A stretch of 64,000 bases of DNA from Candidatus Symbiopectobacterium sp. NZEC151. Its GTDB lineage: Bacteria; Pseudomonadota; Gammaproteobacteria; Enterobacterales; Enterobacteriaceae. The DNA lies in NCBI RefSeq assembly GCF_025962655.1, contig NZ_JAGFPE010000001.1, forward strand, positions 62,001-126,000. Reading direction: 5' to 3'. This document shows positions 57,743 through 64,000 of the stretch, piece after piece (positions within the stretch are counted from its first letter, which is position 1; every line of letters begins with the position of its first letter). A model generated the notes under the pieces. It had not been told where the DNA came from and did not search any database. It worked only from the letters and a program-made list of their open reading frames with translations. The position numbers were made by a program, and so were the translations under genes.

Positions 57743-57889
57743 GCTCAAAGGTTCACTGTCTCCGCACATCTCTCGCTACCGATGCCATGTGTACCGTCTG
57801 CCTGGCTGGAAGCGAGCATAACCTTTATCAAGATGTGTGACTCAAGCCGGTGCTGGTGAGGTAAAGCGCCAAACTTCAGTGTCCCGCAG

Positions 57890-58807
57890 TCATTTTGCCG
57901 GGTTTACCGGTTGTCGTTTTCGGGAAACACGCAGGGCGTCGACCACCAGTGAGAAAGCCGGAGACACTTGCTTACGACTCGGGTAATACAAATAGTACCC
58001 AGGAAAAGGCTGACACCACGCTTCAAGCACCCGGATCAGGCGTCCTTCTTCAATATGGGTTCCAAATTCTTCCTCAGGTAAAAAAGCGATGCCCAATCCC
58101 GCCAGCGCGGCATAAATAATATGTTCCGAAGTGTTAAACGTAACCTGCCCACTGACCCGCACGTTCAAATCACCACCGTCCTGATCAAAATCCCAGACGT
58201 AGAGCCCGCCGGATCTGACCATTCGCTGGTTAATACAGCAGTGTTGCGTCAGCTCATGCGGTGTTTGCGGAATGGGGTATCGCGAGAAATAATCCGGCGA
58301 AGCCACGGCCGCCATGCGTAATTCCGGTCCAATCGGTATGGCTATCATATCTTTATCGATGGTGTCACCAAGGCGAACGCCGGCATCGAAACGGTCGGCA
58401 ACGATATCGCGGAAACCGTGGTTGGCATCGAACTCGATATGGATATCCGGGTATTCACGCAGTAGTGGCGTCAGTTTGGGTAACAACGTGGAACGCAAAA
58501 CGTCTGGTCCACAGGTGATGCGCACCGTACCGGCGGGTTTGTCGCGCAACTCTGTGAGCATATCCAACTCGGCTTCAATCTCATCAAGGCGGTTGCCGAT
58601 GGCCTGCAACAACCGTTCTCCGGCAGTGGTGGGCGATACACTGCGGGTGGTTCGGGTGAGGAGCCGAATTTTCATGCGTTCTTCCAGCGCGGAAATCGCC
58701 TGGCTGAGCGCAGGTTGCGTTACCCCAAGATGAGCTGCCGCACGGGTAAAACTGCCTTCGCGGGCGACGGTGACAAAATAGAGAAGGTCATTCAAGTTGC
58801 GTTTCAT
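57890..58807 (-). CDS. LysR-family regulator
   Basis: 305 residues. N-terminal winged helix (LLYFVTVAREGSFTRAAAHLGVTQPALSQAI in parts; recognition helix TQPALSQAI) and a type-2 periplasmic-fold sensor domain. Divergent from the exported hydrolase gene, its likely target. Resembles the subgroup controlling oxidoreductase or hydrolase genes. Confidence 0.92.
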   Translation of the reverse strand: MKRNLNDLLYFVTVAREGSFTRAAAHLGVTQPALSQAISALEERMKIRLLTRTTRSVSPTTAGERLLQAIGNRLDEIEAELDMLTELRDKPAGTVRITCGPDVLRSTLLPKLTPLLREYPDIHIEFDANHGFRDIVADRFDAGVRLGDTIDKDMIAIPIGPELRMAAVASPDYFSRYPIPQTPHELTQHCCINQRMVRSGGLYVWDFDQDGGDLNVRVSGQVTFNTSEHIIYAALAGLGIAFLPEEEFGTHIEEGRLIRVLEAWCQPFPGYYLYYPSRKQVSPAFSLVVDALRVSRKRQPVNPAK

Positions 58808-59070
58808 CTGGCAGGCGTTCCCAATTAATAATCAGGGCTTATAAGCCCATTAAGTATTCATTAGCTAGTCAGCCTACACCCGGCGTGTAAAACTTTCAGC
58901 AACAGAACATCGTGATCGGCACGTTTTATTCATGCGCTTTTTTGACGCCATTCCCGTGAATGGTGCCCGGCAGAGGCTTGCCTGAATTTGGCCGGGTCGA
59001 TATTCAGAGGTAGCCGCTAATGTCCACACCGATCCGCGAAACACACCACGTAAACGAGAGGAAGTACTTC

Positions 59071-60099
59071 ATGAAAAATATGACCCTGGCGCTGGGGCTG
59101 CTCATCAGCTCATTCGCCGCCACCGCGGTGGACCTGTCAAAAGGCGCGGACAACTTTTATAAAAGCGATAAAGTTACCCAGCAAAAAGTGACGTTTAAAA
59201 ATCAGTATCAGATGAACGTCGTGGGCAATTTGTTTATCCCGAAAACGCTGAATCAGCACGCTAAAAACCCAGCGATTGTTATCGGGCACCCGATGGGCGC
59301 GGTAAAAGAGCAAAGCTCAAATCTGTATGCACAAAAACTGGCGGAGCAGGGGTTTGTAACGCTGGCGATCGACCTCTCCTTCTGGGGGGAAAGTGAAGGC
59401 AAGCCGGGTCATCTGGTTTCACCGGAAATTTATTCTGACGATTTCAGCGCGGCGGTCGACTACCTTAGCACGCAGCCGTATGTTGATTCTGACAATATCG
59501 GTGTGCTGGGGATCTGCGGCAGTGGCAGCTTTGTTATTAGCGCGGCCAAAATTGACCCACGTATGAAGGCGATAGCCACCGTCAGTATGTATGACATGGG
59601 CTCAGCGTTCCGCAATGGCCTCAATCATTCCCTGACGCCAGAGCAGCGTAAGGCCCTTATTCAATCGGCTGTCCAGCAGCGATTCGCAGAATTTAAAGGT
59701 GCAGAGAAGGCGTATATTCCAGGGACCGTGAATACGTTGGATGATTCAACACCGGCCATTCAGCGTGAATTCTTCGATTTCTACCGTACCGCGCGAGGCG
59801 GCTACACGCCGCAAGGCGAGAAAGAAGAGCTGACCACCAAGCCACTGTTAAGCAGCATCGGCAAATTTATGAACTTCTATCCGTTCAATGATATTGAAAC
59901 GATTTCACCGCGCCCAATGCTGTTTATTACTGGCGATCGGGCACACTCGAAGGAGTTTAGCGAAGATGCCTACAAACGCGCGGGCCAACCGAAGGAACTG
60001 TACATCGTTCCTGGGGCGGGTCATGTTGATCTGTATGATCGTACTGACCTCATTCCATTTGAGAAACTGACATCGTTCTTCAATACCAATCTGAAATAA
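59071..60099 (+). CDS. Exported alpha/beta hydrolase (YcjY/dienelactone-hydrolase-like)
   Basis: 342 residues. The ATG at 59071 has GAGAGGAAG and begins a signal peptide (MKNMTLALGLLISSFAATA); the frame opens 17 codons earlier. Nucleophile elbow reads GICGSG with Cys149, as in dienelactone hydrolases, not the serine of most esterases. GHPMGAVKEQSSN near 73 forms the oxyanion region, and the C-terminal GAGHVDLYD supplies the histidine. Substrate unknown. Divergent from the LysR gene. Confidence 0.88.
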   Translation: MKNMTLALGLLISSFAATAVDLSKGADNFYKSDKVTQQKVTFKNQYQMNVVGNLFIPKTLNQHAKNPAIVIGHPMGAVKEQSSNLYAQKLAEQGFVTLAIDLSFWGESEGKPGHLVSPEIYSDDFSAAVDYLSTQPYVDSDNIGVLGICGSGSFVISAAKIDPRMKAIATVSMYDMGSAFRNGLNHSLTPEQRKALIQSAVQQRFAEFKGAEKAYIPGTVNTLDDSTPAIQREFFDFYRTARGGYTPQGEKEELTTKPLLSSIGKFMNFYPFNDIETISPRPMLFITGDRAHSKEFSEDAYKRAGQPKELYIVPGAGHVDLYDRTDLIPFEKLTSFFNTNLK

Positions 60100-60106
60100 T
60101 GATACA

Positions 60107-60130
60107 CGCCGCACCGGCCAAGGTGCGGCG
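60107..60130 (+). terminator. Hairpin after the hydrolase gene
   Basis: CGCCGCACC-GGCCAA-GGTGCGGCG, followed by CATTTG; T-run short. Confidence 0.6.
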
Positions 60131-60172
60131 CATTTGCGCAATAGTCGGTTTGAAAGAAAAGCGATTGCTGCT

Positions 60173-60313
60173 ACTACCATTGATATGATATTTGAGATAT
60201 CAGTTGCGTGAACCGTTGGGATTGACGAGTAAAAACAGACCGTGTGAATCGGAGGCTTTGAAAGGTTTGGCGGATGCTTTTAAGTTGCGGATTTTTAGAT
60301 CGTTAAGAGCCAT
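60173..60313 (-). pseudogene. Remnant of a P4-type integrase next to tRNA-Asn
   Basis: From an ATG with GGAG 14 bases upstream, codons 1-37 read MALNDLKIRNLKASAKP... and ...GLFLLVNPNGSRN, the unmistakable start of P4-family tyrosine integrases. Codon 38 is TGA where tryptophan is expected (TGG to TGA), and the frame continues YLKYHING before similarity fades. Only the N-terminal arm-binding part survives; the catalytic domain is gone. It starts 162 bases past the 3' end of tRNA-Asn on the same strand, the standard layout for islands inserted at that tRNA. Confidence 0.85.
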
Positions 60314-60437
60314 TTGGGAGTCACTCCATTATCGAACCAATCTGACCCCAAATTTGACCACCACATTCTGCCGACACAGCGGGGAAAACGCACACGCATC
60401 GGGAAAGATTCTTGCGTTATTCTCTTGAATCTAAAGC

Positions 60438-60470
60438 AAAAAGCAGACGCCCGAGGACATCTGCTTTTTT
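60438..60470 (-). terminator. Terminator of tRNA-Asn
   Basis: AAAAAGCAGA and TCTGCTTTTT, six bases beyond the tRNA 3' end on the minus strand. Confidence 0.85.
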
Positions 60471-60475
60471 GAATT

Positions 60476-60551
60476 TGGCTCCTCTGACTGGACTCGAACC
60501 AGTGACATACGGATTAACAGTCCGCCGTTCTACCGACTGAACTACAGAGGA
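60476..60551 (-). tRNA. tRNA-Asn (anticodon GTT)
   Basis: 76 bases read on the minus strand from TCCTCTGTAGTTCAG to encoded CCA. Acceptor stem TCCTCTG/CAGAGGA, anticodon loop CTGTTAA, T-arm GGTTCGAGTCC. A known island and phage integration site. I did not find a second copy of its 3' end in the window. Confidence 0.97.
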
Positions 60552-60739
60552 ATCGTGTGAACGGGGCGCATAATAACGGCGTGGTGCGGGGATGTCAAAG
60601 GAAGAACATGCAAAGGACGATCGTTTGCTGAGAGATTAGGCAGATCGCCCTTTTTTTCTGCGTTGCGGCGAAAATCAGGGCAAATCAGCGGTGTTTATCG
60701 CGGTCAACCTTGGTGCATAAAAGTGGTGGGGCATCGTTC

Positions 60740-61483
60740 TCAGGCAGCAATCGGGTGATGGGGCGTACCCTGATGGCTGGGATGGCGCGGAGAGTGGGCG
60801 AAATACCACTCAACGGTTTTCTTGATCAGTGCATCCGTTGCATCAATGTAGTGTTCTGGTGCTGATGTCATATCGTGCTGGAGAATTAACGGCAGCTCAG
60901 TACAGCCGAGAATCAACTTTTCCACGCCCGCATCAAGCAATCTGTCTCTGACCGGTGCCAGAAGTCGATGCGCATCGGCAATGCGGCCTGCCTTGTAGGC
61001 ATAAATGCTTTCCATTACCGCCTGCTGTGCAGTGTCATCCGGGATCTGACAGGTGACACCCAGCGCGCTAAGGTTATCCTGATAAATTTTTGCTTTGCAC
61101 GTGGCGGTGGTTGCCAGTAATCCAACAGCGTGCAAATGTTGCTGTTTAATCAACTCGCAGGTGGTGTCGATGATACTGATCATTTCGACATGAGTGCGTT
61201 TTTTTAATTCATCAAACCAAAAATGAGCGGTATTACAAGGAATGATAATACATTCTGCTCCGGCATTTTCGAGGATTTTCATATATTGAACCATTTTATC
61301 CAACGGTGATGCGCCATGGTTCAAAATACATTGCGTTCTATCCGGGATGTCAGGGATGGATACCGCAATGGTAGGAATATGATCCTGGTCTTTATTGGCC
61401 GGTGTGTTGTTAATTAATTTCTGCATGGCGTCAACCGTCGCCCCTGGCCCCATTCCACCAAGAATACCGATTAAATTATTCAC
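60740..61483 (-). CDS. Aspartate/glutamate racemase family protein
   Basis: 247 residues. Both catalytic cysteines are present: Cys83 in IIPCNTAHFWF and Cys194 in LGCTELP. N-terminal GILGGMGPGATVD is typical of aspartate racemases. Interconverts L- and D-forms of aspartate or a related amino acid. Divergent from a LysR gene that probably regulates it, with an acidic amino-acid symporter beyond. Confidence 0.9.
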   Translation of the reverse strand: MNNLIGILGGMGPGATVDAMQKLINNTPANKDQDHIPTIAVSIPDIPDRTQCILNHGASPLDKMVQYMKILENAGAECIIIPCNTAHFWFDELKKRTHVEMISIIDTTCELIKQQHLHAVGLLATTATCKAKIYQDNLSALGVTCQIPDDTAQQAVMESIYAYKAGRIADAHRLLAPVRDRLLDAGVEKLILGCTELPLILQHDMTSAPEHYIDATDALIKKTVEWYFAHSPRHPSHQGTPHHPIAA

Positions 61484-61689
61484 GTTATTAACCTCAATAC
61501 ATGAAAGGATTGAAAATATCTTCGCACAACCAGCAGGAATGTGAATTGCTAAATTCCCATCCCCTATGTATGATTTGCATAGCCAACCCGGTGGCTATGC
61601 TTTTCCTGGTTATGCTACTGCGCAGGCTGTACAGCAGCGGTGGTGGTAGCGTCAGGCGCTGTGCGGCCTGAGGATGAATAGAGGTGAGT

Positions 61690-62577
61690 GTGCTTAATAA
61701 CATTGAAACAAAATGGCTGTATGACTTTATTGCGTTGGAAGAACATCGCAGTTTTACGTTGGCTGCGGAAAAACGTAATATTTCTCAGTCGTCATTCAGC
61801 CGTCGAATTCGTGCGCTGGAAACGGCCATCGGCATTGAATTATTTGACAGAAATGCCACCCCGTTAAAACTGACGGAGCAAGGGCGGCTATTTCATGCCC
61901 ATATTCGTAATACGCTAGACGATCTGGCCTATCAGTTAAATAAATTACACGGCGGTAGCCACTATAAAAATAAAATCACCCTGGCCGCCGCTCATTCACT
62001 ATCGGTATTTATTCTTCCTGAATTGTTAAAAACGGTACCGGAACCACAGGAAAAAATATTCTATGTGGAATCTATCGATGTCGATGAGGCTGTTCTCAAT
62101 CTTAAAGAGGGGAAAAGTGATTTTATTTTTTCCTTCTTTAATGAAGAGCTAATGTCTGAACCTTTTATGCACACCAAGATCCTCGAATCCCATCTCTATC
62201 CGGTCAGCGCTTGCGATAAAACCGGAAAGCCCGTTTTTAACCCCCGATCCGAAACGGTGCCGCTGCTCAATTACACCGATACCAGCTATATGGGGCGGCA
62301 GGTGAACCGTTATCTTTCTGCCACCAACAGCGAGCGTTTTTCAATAACGTTTGTTTCTTCGATGAGCGACCTGCTTAAACGTATGACGTTGCAGGGCTAC
62401 GGCATTGCCTGGTTACCGGATTACTCCATTCGGGAGGAACTTAAAAATCGGGAGCTTGCAGTGCTGGATATGCCCGATGCGGTAATGCGCATGGGGGTTT
62501 ACCTGTATCGAATGAATGCCAAACTCAATGTCGCGTCTGAGAAATTTTGGCGCTATATGAAGAGCTTGAATCATTAG
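61690..62577 (+). CDS. LysR-family regulator
   Basis: 295 residues from a GTG with AGAGG five bases upstream; a GTG two codons earlier is possible. Winged helix at the start (FIALEEHRSFTLAAEKRNISQSSFSRRIRALE in parts), with the substrate-sensing domain following. Divergent from the racemase and convergent with the symporter, suggesting control of D/L-aspartate or glutamate use. Confidence 0.9.
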   Translation: MLNNIETKWLYDFIALEEHRSFTLAAEKRNISQSSFSRRIRALETAIGIELFDRNATPLKLTEQGRLFHAHIRNTLDDLAYQLNKLHGGSHYKNKITLAAAHSLSVFILPELLKTVPEPQEKIFYVESIDVDEAVLNLKEGKSDFIFSFFNEELMSEPFMHTKILESHLYPVSACDKTGKPVFNPRSETVPLLNYTDTSYMGRQVNRYLSATNSERFSITFVSSMSDLLKRMTLQGYGIAWLPDYSIREELKNRELAVLDMPDAVMRMGVYLYRMNAKLNVASEKFWRYMKSLNH

Positions 62578-62604
62578 CCAGCGGTGCGTAGTTACGCAGA
62601 TAAA

Positions 62605-62628
62605 AAAAGCGGCCAATCGGCCGCTTTT
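62605..62628. terminator. Bidirectional terminator
   Basis: AAAAGCGGCC-AATC-GGCCGCTTTT between convergent LysR and symporter genes. Confidence 0.85.
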
Positions 62629-62660
62629 CAGTTGTGTGCTATTTCACTGATGTTGATGGT

Positions 62661-63947
62661 TTAGCTGACTTTGACTTCGTCGTATTCGACTTCTTCGTCA
62701 ACGTCATCTTCAATCAATCCATTTTTCTGTTCGAGCTTCGCGACCACTGCGGTGGAGATACTGTTACCCACTACGTTAGTGGCAGTACGGCCCATATCCA
62801 GGAACTGGTCGATACCGATAATCAGCAGAATACCGGCTTCCGGCAGGCTGAACATCGGCAGCGTTGCCGCCACGACAACAACAGAAGCGCGTGCAACACC
62901 CGCCATGCCTTTACTGGTGATCATCAGCGTTAACAGAATCAGGATCTGCTGAGTGATGCTCAGGTCAATGTTGTATGCTTGCGCGATAAACAGGATGGCA
63001 AAAGACTGGTACATCATCGAGCCGTCGAGGTTGAACGAATAACCCAACGGCAATACGAAGCTGGAGATCTTTTTCGGCACACCAAACTTGTTCAGTGCTT
63101 CCATGGTTTTAGGATAAGCCGATTCGCTGCTTGCCGTAGCGAAGGCCAGCATGGTGGGTTCGCGAATCAGTTTGGCCAGGTGGAAAATCGGTTTGCCGAG
63201 GAACAGATAGCCAGCGCCAAACAATACCGCCCACAGCACAGCCAGACCAATATAGAACTCGCCAATCAGTTTACCAAAGTCATAAATCAGACCCAGACCT
63301 TGCGTAGTGATAGCAGAAGCCAACGCAGCAAACACGGCGATGGGTGCCAGATTCATCACGTAGTCAGTGACGCGGAACATCACTTTAGCCAGTTCATTAA
63401 TCAAAGAATCGATGGCTGTGGCTGCTTTGTTTTTCGCTTTGACATAGGCCAGCGCAGAACCAAAGAACAGTGAGAACACTAAAATCTGGAGGATTTCGTT
63501 GTTCGCCATGGCTTCTACGATGCTTTTCGGGAAGATATGGCTGATGAAGCTCTTCAACGTAAAGCCGTCAGTATTCAGTCCAGTTGCAACCGCTGTGGCT
63601 GGCGCGGTCAGGTTCATGCCTGCGCCTGGTTGGAAAATGTTGGCAAACAGCATACCGATCAGCAGTGAAATAACTGAAGCGGTAATGAACCAGGTCATCG
63701 CTTTAAGACCGACACGGCCTACATCCGATGAGTTGCCCATACTTGCCAGCCCGGAAACCAGGGTAGCAAACACCAGCGGTGCGATGATCATTTTGATCAT
63801 GCGTAAGAAGATGTCGGTGACCATGTTGAAGTATGATGCAACTTCTTTTGCTCGTGCGCCATCCAGAAAATGATGACAAGCCCAGCCAATCAATATCCCT
63901 AAGATGATAGCCAGCGCTATCTGCTTAAATAACTTCTGCCTTTGCAT
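62661..63947 (-). CDS. gltP: Glutamate/aspartate:proton symporter (DAACS family)
   Basis: 428 residues. The ATG at 63947 has GAGGT seven bases upstream. Eight-helix DAACS carrier: the serine-rich hairpin ATASSESAYPKTMEAL, the helix-7 region FNLDGSMMYQS, and GIDQFLDMGRTATNVVGNS for substrate binding are intact. It ends with an acidic tail. Related carriers are GltP (glutamate/aspartate) and DctA (C4-dicarboxylates); the TAS-SES and DMGRT motifs favour amino acids. A truncated paralogue lies at 40737. Confidence 0.88.
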   Translation of the reverse strand: MQRQKLFKQIALAIILGILIGWACHHFLDGARAKEVASYFNMVTDIFLRMIKMIIAPLVFATLVSGLASMGNSSDVGRVGLKAMTWFITASVISLLIGMLFANIFQPGAGMNLTAPATAVATGLNTDGFTLKSFISHIFPKSIVEAMANNEILQILVFSLFFGSALAYVKAKNKAATAIDSLINELAKVMFRVTDYVMNLAPIAVFAALASAITTQGLGLIYDFGKLIGEFYIGLAVLWAVLFGAGYLFLGKPIFHLAKLIREPTMLAFATASSESAYPKTMEALNKFGVPKKISSFVLPLGYSFNLDGSMMYQSFAILFIAQAYNIDLSITQQILILLTLMITSKGMAGVARASVVVVAATLPMFSLPEAGILLIIGIDQFLDMGRTATNVVGNSISTAVVAKLEQKNGLIEDDVDEEVEYDEVKVS

Positions 63948-64000
63948 AGTGACCTCATGTTGATGAATAAACTCAGGCAATAAACATTGTTATTGGCAGT

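Noticed and set aside
60300..60475. A plus-strand 78-codon gene next to tRNA-Asn
   Set aside because: The opposite strand carries the integrase remnant, which explains the open frame.

Overview
The window looks like a chromosomal segment of an enterobacterium. galF/gnd next to dTDP-rhamnose genes, yjbEFGH, amn, yajD, cheV, mgtA with a leader ORF, and a tRNA-Asn with a phage integrase scar are all enterobacterial features. The mix fits a Pectobacteriaceae- or Sodalis-like plant- or insect-associated lineage better than Escherichia, but the sequence alone does not settle the genus.

Layout. Positions 1-7,300 are the edge of a surface-polysaccharide locus: ugd, then a small phage-P4-type immunity RNA module with an unknown ORF, then rfbA-rfbC-rfbD (minus strand), galF and gnd. 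Positions 7,300-13,600 hold yjbEFGH (an exopolysaccharide/outer-membrane operon), an AdrA/DgcC-type diguanylate cyclase and an unknown protein. Positions 13,900-20,030 form one catabolic unit: an RpiR regulator, a polyamine-type ABC importer and an M24-fold enzyme lacking the usual metal ligands. Then come an O-methyltransferase and a PchR-like AraC regulator sharing a Fur-box-like site, a Tat-exported carbonic anhydrase, AMP nucleosidase, a GH31 glucosidase/MFS/LacI unit with an ExuR-type operator, and mgtA with a candidate leader peptide. A GntR regulator faces a fumarase-superfamily lyase and a DASS carboxylate transporter across an array of five evenly spaced GTAC sites. Next are a MASE1 diguanylate cyclase, a DJ-1 family enzyme, a truncated symporter paralogue, katG with an OxyR half-site, and cheV.

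The most unusual part is an AT-rich islet at about 45,640-47,800. It encodes a 470-residue protein with no recognised domain in its first 370 residues. Its tail carries three 22-residue repeats of the form FPxPPTxEEL, almost identical in their core to the Ena/VASP EVH1-binding repeats of Listeria ActA. A class I type III secretion chaperone-like gene follows directly. The natural reading is a type III effector and its chaperone, with the effector mimicking an actin-regulatory EVH1 ligand. No secretion-apparatus gene lies in the window.

The right-hand part has NhaC and SulP transporters, an alcohol dehydrogenase/aldo-keto reductase/exported flavodoxin set, and an intimin/invasin-type inverse autotransporter. 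That protein has a passenger built from 23 Pro-Arg-Glu-X tetrapeptides followed by two CLEC-containing repeats. Then come YajD, a VOC protein, a LysR/hydrolase pair, tRNA-Asn with a decayed integrase start beside it, and an aspartate racemase/LysR/GltP set that could handle acidic amino acids.
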